Assembly (NCBI GenBank): GCA_963721365.1
Contig: CAVRJE010000028.1
Location: 124,001 to 188,000, forward strand
Source: CAIQPS01 sp963721365
GTDB lineage: Bacteria; Actinomycetota; Thermoleophilia; RBG-16-64-13
Direction of reading: 5' to 3'
Length of the DNA stretch: 64,000 bases
Shown here: positions 38,118 to 46,406 of the stretch, piece by piece
Layout: the number at the start of each line of letters is the position of its first letter
How positions within the stretch are numbered: the stretch's first letter is position 1
Notes under the pieces: model-generated
The model's database searches: none
Told to the model about the DNA's origin: nothing
The model's input: the letters and a program-made list of their open reading frames with translations, nothing else
Made by a program: the position numbers and the translations under genes

Positions 38118-38459
38118 CTACCAGCCCCAACTCCCGGGTCCGGCCTTGAACGGGCCGACAACGTCCGGGGTTATCCACCCGCCGTAGAAGCCTCACACCG
38201 CCTCGCCTTTCCATTCACAGACGGTCCTGCGAGGCGACGCCTTGAAATACTCGAGATGGACATCGTCGGGCGGCAAATAGTACGTGGGAGCGTGGCTGGT
38301 CTCGAGGACCCGCTTCGCCCTCCGGCTGTCCGCGATGACGGTGCCGGCGAAGATCACCTGGATGTGGCGGGCCGTCTCCTCCAGCCGCGGGGGCCGGGGA
38401 TAGTCCCAGACCGACTCCTGGCCCGGGCCTGGCGGGATCCTCTCAGGCGTCGCCGGCAT
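38118..38459 (-). pseudogene. DUF427 protein with internal deletion
   Basis: The N-terminal 88 residues (PRPPRLEETARHIQVIFAG, ADSRRAKRVLETSHAP, YYLPPDDVHLEYF, CEWKGEAV) match DUF427. The frame then meets TGA at 38193-38195. In the same frame immediately after, sequence encodes GFYGGWITPDVVGPFKAG and GW-stop (ending 38118), which is how I remember full DUF427 proteins ending. About 40-45 residues that should lie between are missing. This is either a real deletion or an assembly error. ATG 38459 is 5 bases past the MFS stop, so it was part of an MFS-DUF427 operon. Confidence 0.6.
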
Positions 38460-38464
38460 ATGCC

Positions 38465-39731
38465 TCAGCCGACGCGCGGGCGCTCCGCCGCGTGGCTCAT
38501 GAAGATGGCGGCTGCTACGGTGCCGAGCAAGGGGAAGAGGGCCAGCCAGAGATAGCCCGCGAGGTAGCCCTGGTCCTGAGGTCCGGTGCCGTAGGTGTCC
38601 AGAAGCATCCCAAAGACCCAGGGGGCGAAGAGCGTACCCAGCAGATTGGTGAGATTGAGGAAGCCGCTTGCCGCCCCCACTTGCCCCCGGCGGCGCACGA
38701 TATCGGGCACGGACCCCATGATGGCCGGAAAGACTGCCATGGTGAGGAAGCCAGCGACGACCACGCAGGCGATGACGGGGGCAAACCCCGGGACCAGCGG
38801 GAGCCATAGCGGTAGCCACCAGCATCACCGCCATCCCGGAGAGCAGCACGAACGCCTTCCCCCATCGCGCCATAGCCGCAGCCCCCGCGATGTTACCCAG
38901 CATCTGGGCCACCCCCACGCCGGCCGTCAGGTAGGCCGCGACGGCCAAGCTGGCGCCCCGCTGGTCGTTCAGGAACGCCGGTGTCCAGGCGAGGATGCCG
39001 ACCACGATCGCCATCACACCGATGTTGATGACTGCGAGGAGCCATAGTCTTCGGTTTTTCGCGACCGACCCCACCTCCCGCAGCAGGGCCGCGGCCGTCG
39101 CCTCGCCGGCCCCCTTCTCGACTCGGGCCCGGATGTGCCTCTGGGCGGTGGCCACGGCCGCAAGCGCGAGACCGATTCCCGCCGAGACGAGGAACACCGC
39201 CCGATAGCCACCGGCGGCTTGGACGCTGGGCATGATCAGAAGTGCCGCTACCACTCCAAGCCCGTGCCCGGTGCCGAAGATGCCGAGAGCGCGGGCCTGC
39301 CGCTGGGGAGCGATGGTGTGCGCCATCAGATGATTGCTGACCGGTATGACCGTGGACCCGCCGATACCCTGCAGAACCCGGCCTACAAGGAACCACTCGT
39401 AGCTGGCGCTGAAGGCGAACACCGCGGATCCGACCGCAAGGACGAGGGCGCCGGCGATCAGCGTCCGGCCTCCCCATCGCACCGCAGCAAGCCCCATGGG
39501 GATGGCTCCGAGCGCGAAGGCCAGCATGAAAATGGCGGTGAGAAAACCGATCTGTGACGAGGAGAACGAGAACATGCTCTGGAGGTCGTCCCGGACGATG
39601 GGCATGAGCGACATCGCGACGCTGTTCATCACCATGAAGAGCATCAGGCACAGCGCGAGCAGGTCCGCTCCCCGGCCTTCCTCCAGGTAACCGGCGGCTG
39701 CCGACTGCCCCCCGACTCGCGGGTCGTTCAC
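38465..39731 (-). CDS. MFS transporter (frameshifted)
   Basis: About 422 residues after repair. Family signatures are QIGFLTAIFMLAFALGAIPMG, WGGRTLIAGALVLAVG (loop 2-3), VGRVLQGIGGSTVIPV and a 12-helix pattern. A frame break lies at about 38830, between VLLSGMAVMLVATAMAP and VIACVVVAGFLTMAVFPAIMG. GTG 39731 was taken as start because GGGAGGG precedes it and VNDPRVGGQ leads into the first helix; the open frame further upstream overlaps the promoter region of the divergent MFS gene. The substrate is unknown. Confidence 0.75.
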
Positions 39732-39815
39732 GCACTCCCTCCCGTTTCCGCCGGGCGTTCTCGCCCGGAGAGCCAACTATGATTCAATCGCGGCGGGACT
39801 ACAAGCAGCACCTGA

Positions 39816-39828
39816 TACCATTCCCTCA
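39816..39828 (+). promoter_or_regulatory. -10 element for a leaderless MFS mRNA
   Basis: TACCAT (39816-39821) ends 6 bases before ATG 39828, and no ribosome site precedes the start. Confidence 0.4.
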
Positions 39829-41027
39829 TGGCCAAAGCGTGTCCCACCCCAATGCCGTTCCGCGCGGTCGTCGGCACCGTGATCGTCGTCTCGCTGCTGT
39901 TCTTCTTCACGTTCGTGTCGCGTTTCATCTTCTCGCCGCTCATGCCCGCTATCGGCGAGGACATCCCGATCACCTCCGGGCAGGTGGGCGGTCTGTTTCT
40001 TATCGGCGCCGTCGGTATGCTCGTCGGGTCGAGCCTGGCGGGACTGATCTCGGCCAGATTGAACCACCGGGGCGCCATGCTTCTTTCGGTATTCGCGATG
40101 GTGGCAGTCCTTGTGGGCGCCTATTTCGTCGGCTCGGTTTGGGGCCTGCGAGTCGTGTTCATCGCTCTCGGGATACTGGCGGGATTCCAGATGCCGTCGT
40201 CCGTGGCGACCATCACCGCTGCCGTGAAGCCGGACGATTGGGGCAGGGCCCTCTCCGTCCAACAGATGGCACCACCGCTGAGCCTGGTGGTCGGGCCGTT
40301 GCTCGCCGCGGGACTGCTTACCATCATGACCTGGAACACCATCCTGCTATGGGTGGCAGGGAGCGGAGTCGTGCTCGGCCTTCTGTTCCTGTTGGCTTTC
40401 GGGGGCATTGGCGCGTTTCCCGGTGACCGGCCGAGCCCGGCGATGGTCAAGCCGGTGGTCTCGACCCGCTCCTTCTGGGTGATGATCTTCCTTTTTGCCC
40501 TTGGGATGGGCGCACAGGTAGGCGTCTACACGATGTTGCCCCTCTATCTCACCCAAGAGCGAGACATGACCACCGCTCAAGCCAACACCATCCTCGGCCT
40601 CGCCAACATCGCTCCACTGGGCATGGTCTTCGTCTCCGGCTGGATCACAACGAGGATCGGGCTAAGACCGACGATGACCCTCTTTCTCAGCCTGACCGGC
40701 CTGATGATGATCCTCGTCGGCGTCCTCTCGGGCCCCGCGATGATCGTCAGCATCTTCCTGATGGCCGCCCTGGCTGTGGGCTTCTTCGCCCCCGGGTTCG
40801 CCTCTCTCTCCCGGATCGTCCAACCCAACTTCCGCAGCCTGGCGGCCGGCTTTGCCCCTCCCATCGCTTTCCTGTTGGGCGGAGGCTTGCTGCCCCTCGC
40901 GCTCGGCTACTTCGGCCAGGCCGCCAGCTTCAGCCTGGGGATCGCCATAGTGGGGGTCACCATACTCATTGGATCGAGCGCCACGCTTCTGCTCCGGTTG
41001 CTCACCGACCTCGGCGAAGGCTGCTGA
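39828..41027 (+). CDS. MFS transporter
   Basis: A 399-residue, intact 12-helix transporter. Visible features are FFFTFVSRFIFSPLMPAIGED (helix 1), LAGLISARLNHRGAM (loop 2-3), MPSSVATITAAVKPDDWGRA and TTRIGLRPTMTLFLSL (loop 8-9). Its resemblance to cyanate/nitrate-type or organic-anion MFS proteins is only general. It heads a plus-strand group with a redox-type C_GCAxxG protein and a creatininase-family enzyme, which suggests import of a small nitrogenous or cyclic substrate, an inference from context only. Confidence 0.85.
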   Translation: MAKACPTPMPFRAVVGTVIVVSLLFFFTFVSRFIFSPLMPAIGEDIPITSGQVGGLFLIGAVGMLVGSSLAGLISARLNHRGAMLLSVFAMVAVLVGAYFVGSVWGLRVVFIALGILAGFQMPSSVATITAAVKPDDWGRALSVQQMAPPLSLVVGPLLAAGLLTIMTWNTILLWVAGSGVVLGLLFLLAFGGIGAFPGDRPSPAMVKPVVSTRSFWVMIFLFALGMGAQVGVYTMLPLYLTQERDMTTAQANTILGLANIAPLGMVFVSGWITTRIGLRPTMTLFLSLTGLMMILVGVLSGPAMIVSIFLMAALAVGFFAPGFASLSRIVQPNFRSLAAGFAPPIAFLLGGGLLPLALGYFGQAASFSLGIAIVGVTILIGSSATLLLRLLTDLGEGC

Positions 41028-41099
41028 GCCTGCCGGCTACGGCCCCGGTGCTGCCGATCACGAGACCCTGCCAATCGCCAAGCACGCAAAGGAGTCAGT

Positions 41100-41579
41100 A
41101 TGCCCTCTCTCCCCGCCGACCAGGCTAAGGCTCAAGCGCTCGCCCGCTTCGAAGACTCGGGCCCGGGCCACATCAACTGCGGGCAAGCTGTGCTTTGCTT
41201 CGCCCTCCTGCGCCTGGGCGAAGATCCGGGACTGCTCACGAACGCCCGCTATCTGGGGGGAGGCATCGCGGGTATGGGTGAGGTCTGCGGAGTCTTGAAC
41301 GGGGCCGCTCTAGCGCTCGGCGCACGCGACCTGGTTCTGATCCGCCGGGGTGTGAAGGAACCGCCGTCGGCCGCCGACCCGCTCAAAGACATCCTGCGGG
41401 ACTTCGCCAAGGAGTTCGGCTCCTGTCGCTGTCGCGATCTCACCGGTTACGATCTGAGCTATCCCCAAGGCATGGAGGCGTTCAAGAAGAGCGAGATCCG
41501 CTCCCGGTGCGCCGACTACGTGCGCTGGGCGTGCGACCGGCTGGATCCGCTGCTCGAGCGGGCCGTCGCGACGGCATAG
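41100..41579 (+). CDS. C_GCAxxG_C_C family redox protein
   Basis: A 159-residue protein with the conserved cysteine pattern of the C_GCAxxG_C_C family. It shows HINCGQAVLCFA, GGGIAGMGEVCGVLNGAALALG, then GSCRCRDLTGYDL and RSRCADYV. The family is common in anaerobes and thought to be redox-active, but no reaction is established. The gene ends 10 bases before the creatininase-type gene, so the two are almost certainly co-transcribed. The start ATG 41100 is preceded by AAAGGAG. Confidence 0.85.
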   Translation: MPSLPADQAKAQALARFEDSGPGHINCGQAVLCFALLRLGEDPGLLTNARYLGGGIAGMGEVCGVLNGAALALGARDLVLIRRGVKEPPSAADPLKDILRDFAKEFGSCRCRDLTGYDLSYPQGMEAFKKSEIRSRCADYVRWACDRLDPLLERAVATA

Positions 41580-41589
41580 CTGGACGAGG

Positions 41590-42459
41590 ATGGGCGGCTA
41601 CTCAATCTTCGCGGGCACGCTCGCCGACATGACGTGGCCTGAAGTCGAGGCGGCTGGGTCTCAGAACACTCCCCTCCTTGTCCCCGTGGCGGTGATAGAG
41701 CAACACAGCCGGCACCTGCCCCTCGCCACCGATACCTATGGGGCCTACCTGCTCTGCTCGCTGATACAGGAGCATCTGGCCGACCGAGGCGTCCGGGTGC
41801 TGATAGCTCCTCCCTATTACTACGGCGTCAACGCGACGACCTCCATGTTCCCGGGCTCCCTGACGGTGAGCCCCGACACGATGAAGACCGTGCTGACCGA
41901 GATACTGGAGAACTACGCCCGCTGGGGCCTGCGGCGCCAGTTCATCGTCAATCACCACGGCGATCCGCAGCACAACCGGGCAATCGTCGAGACCATACAG
42001 ACGCTACGGGGGCAGGGCGTAGAGACGACCTACTTCCTCGGCGGCATGATCCAGGGCTTCGTGGACGCCGCCTATCAGGGCACGTTTCACCAGCCGCTCC
42101 CACTTGCCGGCGAGGCCGTCCTCCGGGCGCCAGAATCGGAGGGGACGAGGGCCGCCGTGGCGCGCCTCACCCGAAGCGCCGGCCTGGACGTCCACGCCGG
42201 CGAGCGAGAGACAAGCCTCATCATGCGCTGGTTCCCGGAGACGATGCCTGAGAACGTGGACGTCGCCGAGTTGAAGCCCGTGCCCAAAACGGCGCGGGAG
42301 TTCCAAGAAGCCGAGGCGGCAGGGCGGTGGCGCGAGCTGTCGCCGTGGGGACATATCGGGGACCCGGCGGTCGCCACGCCGGAAAACGGGGAATTGTACG
42401 CGCTCGAGGCGGCGGACATGGCGGCCGTTCTGGCGGACTTTCTGCGCGACCGAGACTGA
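41590..42459 (+). CDS. Creatininase-family amidohydrolase
   Basis: A 289-residue metal-dependent hydrolase. Metal ligands of the family are in PVAVIEQHSRHLPLATDTYGA (Glu, His, Asp), FIVNHHGDPQHNRA and VHAGERETSLIM (His, Glu). Creatininase-type enzymes open cyclic amides or cleave formyl/lactam groups (creatinine, formylaminopyrimidine, the mycofactocin peptide). No mycofactocin genes are present, so that role is unlikely here. The enzyme is paired with the C_GCAxxG protein. Intact. Confidence 0.85.
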   Translation: MGGYSIFAGTLADMTWPEVEAAGSQNTPLLVPVAVIEQHSRHLPLATDTYGAYLLCSLIQEHLADRGVRVLIAPPYYYGVNATTSMFPGSLTVSPDTMKTVLTEILENYARWGLRRQFIVNHHGDPQHNRAIVETIQTLRGQGVETTYFLGGMIQGFVDAAYQGTFHQPLPLAGEAVLRAPESEGTRAAVARLTRSAGLDVHAGERETSLIMRWFPETMPENVDVAELKPVPKTAREFQEAEAAGRWRELSPWGHIGDPAVATPENGELYALEAADMAAVLADFLRDRD

Positions 42460-42473
42460 CCTCTACAAACGCC

Positions 42474-42503
42474 GGAGGCCGCCTCGTTGCCGAGACGGCC
42501 TCC
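42474..42503 (+). terminator. Hairpin after the creatininase-family gene
   Basis: GGAGGCCG and CGGCCTCC form an 8-base-pair stem with an inner CTCG/CGAG extension, 15 bases past the stop. There is no T-run, so it may stall rather than terminate fully. Confidence 0.4.
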
Positions 42504-42570
42504 TAGAAGCTCTGTGCAGCGCTGCGACCCCGAAGGCGCCGTCGGAAGGCGTCAGTCGGGTGTCCAACGA

Positions 42571-42630
42571 CTAAAGGCGAGAGCCACCTCCGGTCCAATG
42601 GTCGCCGCGCATACTAGGCATGCTGTCTAT
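42571..42630 (-). other. Tiny reading frame behind a strong ribosome-site sequence
   Basis: On the minus strand AAAGGAGGTGG (42645-42635) is followed by an open frame reading MPSMRGDHWTGGGSRL from ATG 42621, or three codons more from an ATA at 42630 that sits at the ideal distance. The stop is at 42571. A second GGAGGTGG lies inside it. It is too short to judge as a gene; it may be chance. Confidence 0.2.
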
Positions 42631-42739
42631 GGGACCACCTCCTTTCCACGCTTGACGACATCTTACCAGCAGCACAGAGATTTACCAGAGTCCAGATGGA
42701 GAGTTCTTTGGCCTGGCCGCCTATGTCTCCTCAGCCTCC

Positions 42740-43699
42740 TCAGTCGTCTTCGGCTCGAGCGGCGCCCCGGGGCCAGTCGTCCTTGAGCAACCGCGAGAGC
42801 GCGCGGTCGGCCAGCACCCGTCCGCCGGTCTGGCAGCCGGGACAGTAGTCACACTCGTTGTCTCTGTACACGATGCGCTGTACCGGGTCTCCGCAGACCG
42901 GGCAGCGAGACCCGAACTTGCCGTGGACCGCCATGCCCGGTCTGAAGGCGGTCACCTTCTCGGGAAACTTCTCTCGCGCTTCGGCCGCGAGGCGCTCGGT
43001 CCATTCGGCGAGAACAGCGACCGCCGCCTGGTGGAGTCTCGCGATCTCTTCGTCGCTCAAGCTTCCGGTCGGCTTGAAGGGAGACAGCCGCGCGCTATGC
43101 AGGATCTCGTCGGAATAGGCGTTGCCGATGCCGCTCAGCGCTCGTGGATCGGTGAGGACCCGTTTGAGCGTGCGATTCTCCCGCCTCAACGCCTCGGCGA
43201 ACTCTCCCTGCGTGGAGGCCGAGACCTCGATGCCTCCCGGATCGAGCGCGGCGAGAGCCTCTCGCCCGTGCACGAGGTGGAGGGAGGCCCGCCGCTTCTT
43301 GCCTGCCTCGGTGACGAACAGCGTACCGGAGGAGAACTCGAAGGCCGCAAGGACGTTCCCGCGGGGGGCGGCCGCCGAAGGCGCGCCGGAGGAGCGAGCG
43401 GAGGCGGGCGCGCCTTCGCTGGGCGGCGATGGCTTCGCCCTCCACTGCAGACGCCCCGCGATCATGAGGTGGAGCACCAGGAAGTAGGTGATCTCGGAGC
43501 GATTGGACGAGATCTCGAGCACTAGCCGCTTGCCCAGCCTTGACACTGCCTTCACAGTGCCCCCCACCACGGCATCCAGCGGCGGTTCCACCGTGCGGAG
43601 AAGAAACGGGTTCTGGAGCCGCGTGCCAAGCAGGGCCTGACCGACCACGCGAAGCCTCAAGGCTTCCAGATAGGCTTCGATGTCGGGCAGTTCAGGCAT
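42740..43699 (-). CDS. mutM: Formamidopyrimidine-DNA glycosylase (Fpg/Nei family)
   Basis: A 319-residue base-excision repair enzyme. The catalytic N-terminus is MPELPDIEAYLEALR (Pro2, Glu3). The strand-separating region follows LGKRLVLEISS, the H2TH helix-turn is LSGIGNAYSDEILH, and the C-terminal zinc finger is CPVCGDPVQRIVYRDNECDYC...CQTGG. It removes oxidised purines such as 8-oxoG from DNA. It is longer than the usual 270-290 residues because of an Ala/Ser/Pro insert (about residues 94-112) and an acidic tail. It is divergent from the hexosaminidase gene across a symmetrical promoter. Confidence 0.85.
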   Translation of the reverse strand: MPELPDIEAYLEALRLRVVGQALLGTRLQNPFLLRTVEPPLDAVVGGTVKAVSRLGKRLVLEISSNRSEITYFLVLHLMIAGRLQWRAKPSPPSEGAPASARSSGAPSAAAPRGNVLAAFEFSSGTLFVTEAGKKRRASLHLVHGREALAALDPGGIEVSASTQGEFAEALRRENRTLKRVLTDPRALSGIGNAYSDEILHSARLSPFKPTGSLSDEEIARLHQAAVAVLAEWTERLAAEAREKFPEKVTAFRPGMAVHGKFGSRCPVCGDPVQRIVYRDNECDYCPGCQTGGRVLADRALSRLLKDDWPRGAARAEDD

Positions 43700-43711
43700 C
43701 GGTTTCCGGGC

Positions 43712-43747
43712 GAGTATAGCCAGAATAAACGGGCTATACTCCCCGGA
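43712..43747. promoter_or_regulatory. Symmetrical divergent promoters of mutM and the hexosaminidase gene
   Basis: GAGTATAGCC and GGGCTATACTC form an inverted repeat. Each arm contains TATACT in outward orientation: 43735-43740 on plus, 6 bases before ATG 43747; and 43718-43713 on minus, 13 bases before the mutM ATG. The plus transcript is predicted leaderless. A protein binding the dyad would control both genes. Confidence 0.45.
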
Positions 43748-44988
43748 TGATTCGGAAGCTCGCCCTCGGCCTCGTCCTGTCGCTCTGTGTCGTGGTGGCT
43801 TCGACGGGCTGTGCCGGCCAGGCGAACAGTGCCACCGGCTCCACGAGATCGACCGCCTCGGGCTCGGGTTCGAGCTCCAGTTCCAGTACCACCGCGACCG
43901 AGCCGACCACGACCACCACTACCGAGGCCCGCGCCAAGACCCTGCTGAAGCAGATGACCCTCCGCCAGAAGGCGGCGCAGGTGCTCTTGCTGGACTTCAC
44001 CGGTACCGAAACCGGCTCCGCGCAGCTCCGCCAGCTCTTAGCCGACAGCCCTCCGGGCGGTCTGATGATCATGGGGCGGAACGTAGAGAGCGGCCGGCAG
44101 CTCAAGTCGATGATAGCCTTCTTCCAGGATGCGGCGGCAGCCGGAGGATCTCCGGTCCAACTGCTCATAGCTGTGGACCAGGAGGGTGGCACCGTTCAGC
44201 GCATCCGCGAGGACGTTGCCGAGATCCCGGCCGCCCGGACGCTGGGGAACACGTCCACGCCGGCCAAGGCGGGAGAGATCGCTACGCGGACGGCGACGGA
44301 GCTCTTGGCGCTCGGTGTCAACATGAATCTCGCCCCTGTCGCGGACGTGGCCAAGGGCAAAGGGGAGTTCCTATACAGCCGTACCTACAGCGGTGACCCC
44401 GACCGGGTGGCGGAGTACGTCGCTGCCGTCACTAGCGCCTTCAATCGCAAGGGGCTTATCACGGTGCTCAAGCACTTCCCCGGGCATGGCAGCGCTTCGG
44501 GTAACACCCATACCGCCGCCGTCATCTCCACGGCGACCCGTCAGGAGTTCGAGACGGTCCACTTCATGCCTTTCGAAGCAGGGATCGAAGCCGGAGCCGA
44601 AGGCGTCATGGTAGCCCACATCGTGGCCAAAGCCTACGATGCGAAGCATCCCGCGACCTCCTCGAACAAGGTGGTGGAGGGCCTGCTGCGGGAGCAGTTG
44701 GGGTTCACGGGGGTCGTGGTGACGGACGCGCTGGAAATGGCCGCAGCGCGGACGGTCGGCGAGACCGTCGGGGCCTCCGGGCCAAAGGATGTCGCGGAGA
44801 CAGCCGTGTCGGCTCTGAACGCGGGCTGTGACCTCTTGATATCCACCGGTACACTCAGCAGCCAGTTGGTGATCCTGGACACCATCGTCAGCGCGGTGAA
44901 AGACGGCACGCTACCACTCACCCGCCTCAACGATGCCGTGATGCGCGTACTCGAGCTCAAGGTGAGTCATGGGCTGGCGACGGAGTAG
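43747..44988 (+). CDS. Glycoside hydrolase family 3 lipoprotein, beta-N-acetylhexosaminidase type
   Basis: A 413-residue exported enzyme. A lipobox (VVASTGC) ends the signal, followed by a Ser/Thr linker. The GH3 barrel shows PPGGLMIMGRNVES, LLIAVDQEGGTVQR, KHFPGHGSASGNTH (the His/Asp loop of NagZ-type enzymes) and VVVTDALEMAA with the Asp nucleophile. It probably releases N-acetylglucosamine from peptidoglycan fragments outside the membrane, as lipoprotein NagZ enzymes of Gram-positive bacteria do. It overlaps the next lipoprotein by 20 bases. Intact. Confidence 0.85.
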   Translation: MIRKLALGLVLSLCVVVASTGCAGQANSATGSTRSTASGSGSSSSSSTTATEPTTTTTTEARAKTLLKQMTLRQKAAQVLLLDFTGTETGSAQLRQLLADSPPGGLMIMGRNVESGRQLKSMIAFFQDAAAAGGSPVQLLIAVDQEGGTVQRIREDVAEIPAARTLGNTSTPAKAGEIATRTATELLALGVNMNLAPVADVAKGKGEFLYSRTYSGDPDRVAEYVAAVTSAFNRKGLITVLKHFPGHGSASGNTHTAAVISTATRQEFETVHFMPFEAGIEAGAEGVMVAHIVAKAYDAKHPATSSNKVVEGLLREQLGFTGVVVTDALEMAAARTVGETVGASGPKDVAETAVSALNAGCDLLISTGTLSSQLVILDTIVSAVKDGTLPLTRLNDAVMRVLELKVSHGLATE

Positions 44989-45556
44989 CCACGCGTCGCT
45001 AGACGGCCGGGCGCCGGCCTGGGCGGTTTGCGTCGTTCTGCTCGCGGCCGCCGTGTCCGTAGCCGGCTGCGCCGGCGAGCTGCCCGTTCCCGGCCAGACC
45101 TCGTCCACCGCGGCGGGCGCGAGCACGGCGACCACCGAAACGCAGGCCGTGCAGTTGGGCAGGCAGGTAGCTGCCACCTGGTCGGAGGCCATACAGAAGC
45201 TGGTCCCTCTCCTCGAGGGGACGCCACCGATCGCGTCTCTTCAGGCTCCCGTGGCCCAGCTCAAGGAAGCCTATGTCCAGAAGATGGTCGCACTCGGGCG
45301 GCAGATCGCGGCCCTCGACCAGTCCCAGAGGCAAGCGGCCTACGACCGCGCCACGGACGTGCTGGACAGCTCCGCCGACAGCGACTGGTTCAAGAGCTAC
45401 GTGCGCCTGTACGACCAGTACGCGGCCGGGAGCGATCAGACCTCCCAGAACTTCGCAGTGCTGCTCTCCACCTTCAACACGCTAACGCAATACGCGTTCT
45501 TCGACGTGCTGAAGGCGCAAGATCCCGAAGAGGCGCAGCGCCTGGGGATCCAGTAG
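44969..45556 (+). CDS. Small lipoprotein
   Basis: A 195-residue protein. A long basic N-region precedes a signal ending VSVAGCAG (lipobox); the mature part is mostly helical (QLGRQVAATWSEAIQKLVPL, AQLKEAYVQKMVALGRQIA, RQAAYDRATDVLD). It overlaps the end of the hexosaminidase gene by 20 bases, so translation is probably coupled, and it may support that enzyme at the cell surface. No family was recognised. Confidence 0.6.
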   Translation: MGWRRSSHASLDGRAPAWAVCVVLLAAAVSVAGCAGELPVPGQTSSTAAGASTATTETQAVQLGRQVAATWSEAIQKLVPLLEGTPPIASLQAPVAQLKEAYVQKMVALGRQIAALDQSQRQAAYDRATDVLDSSADSDWFKSYVRLYDQYAAGSDQTSQNFAVLLSTFNTLTQYAFFDVLKAQDPEEAQRLGIQ

Positions 45557-45559
45557 CGG

Positions 45560-46318
45560 TCAGGCGTGGGCAGCGATGAAGTGGAGCGTCCCCGTGAAGA
45601 CCTCGTCTTTGTCGCAGTCCATCGTGGCGAGGTGGTAGCAGTCGTGGAGTTCCACGAACGTCTTCTCGGCCGATCCGATCGCATCGTAGATCTCGCGCTG
45701 GTTGGCCGGGGGAACCACGTGATCGACGACCGAGGAGAAGAGGAGCGCGGGACATCTGACCCTGCTCAGGCCGGATCGGACCTCCCTCGATAGCAGGGCC
45801 AGTTCCCGGGTGGAGCGCATGGGAATCCGGTCGTAGGCCCTCTCGTCGACGCCCTCGGCTTTGGCGTCGTTCCCGATGGCCTTGACCCACCGGGGGATAC
45901 GGAAGCGCCCGAACGACAGCATGACCCGTTCGAGCGGATGTCTGATGAAGGTGTTGATGGAGATGATCCCGGCAACGTCGGGATGACGCTCGGCTACCCA
46001 CAGAGCCAGCGTCCCCCCCATCGACAGGCCACACACGAAGACCCTGTCTGTTCGCGCCCGCAGCCATTCGTAGGCGTGTTCGGCATCAACCGTCCACTCG
46101 GTCCAGCGCGACGCCTCCATATCCTCGGGCGTGCGCCCATGGCCCGAGAGCAGGGGAAGGGCGACCGAGTAGCCGGCATCAGCGCAGCGGCCGGCCAGCT
46201 CGTGCAGCGAACGCGGAGACCCGCCGAATCCGTGGATCAGCAGCACCCCGATCCTGCCGTTCGGCCCGGGCCCCACCACGTACACCGGCTCGTTCCAGTC
46301 CGGCTCTCTCCGGTCCAT
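45560..46318 (-). CDS. Alpha/beta hydrolase, carboxylesterase/monoacylglycerol-lipase type
   Basis: A 252-residue cytoplasmic esterase. The oxyanion loop is VLLIHGFGGSPRSLHELA, the nucleophile elbow is VCGLSMGGTLAL, the acid is Asp in LFSSVVDHVVPP and the base His in LHDCYHLATMD. These match the Est30/Lip-type short-chain carboxylesterases. ATG 46318 follows GGAGG. The gene is intact and convergent with the small lipoprotein gene, separated by only a few bases. Confidence 0.85.
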   Translation of the reverse strand: MDRREPDWNEPVYVVGPGPNGRIGVLLIHGFGGSPRSLHELAGRCADAGYSVALPLLSGHGRTPEDMEASRWTEWTVDAEHAYEWLRARTDRVFVCGLSMGGTLALWVAERHPDVAGIISINTFIRHPLERVMLSFGRFRIPRWVKAIGNDAKAEGVDERAYDRIPMRSTRELALLSREVRSGLSRVRCPALLFSSVVDHVVPPANQREIYDAIGSAEKTFVELHDCYHLATMDCDKDEVFTGTLHFIAAHA

Positions 46319-46393
46319 CGCCGTCGCCTCCGCCTTGCCGCGCCACCGGGTGTTTCGCTCGAGCGCTCCGGCGGCTCCGTCCGTTTTCTGTCC

Positions 46394-46406
46394 TATTGTA
46401 CGTGCA
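46394..46406 (+). promoter_or_regulatory. -10 element for a leaderless glpK mRNA
   Basis: TATTGT (46394-46399) ends 6 bases before ATG 46406; no ribosome site is present. Confidence 0.45.

Noticed and set aside
38190..38200. In-frame TGA inside DUF427, considered as selenocysteine
   Set aside because: The sequence after TGA is the far C-terminus of the family, so a block is missing rather than a single residue recoded, and no SECIS-like hairpin was noted.
42628..42646. Plus-strand ACCACCTCCTTTCC resembles the 3' end of 16S rRNA
   Set aside because: Only the anti-Shine-Dalgarno core matches; the preceding helix 45 sequence is absent. It is the complement of a ribosome-site sequence.
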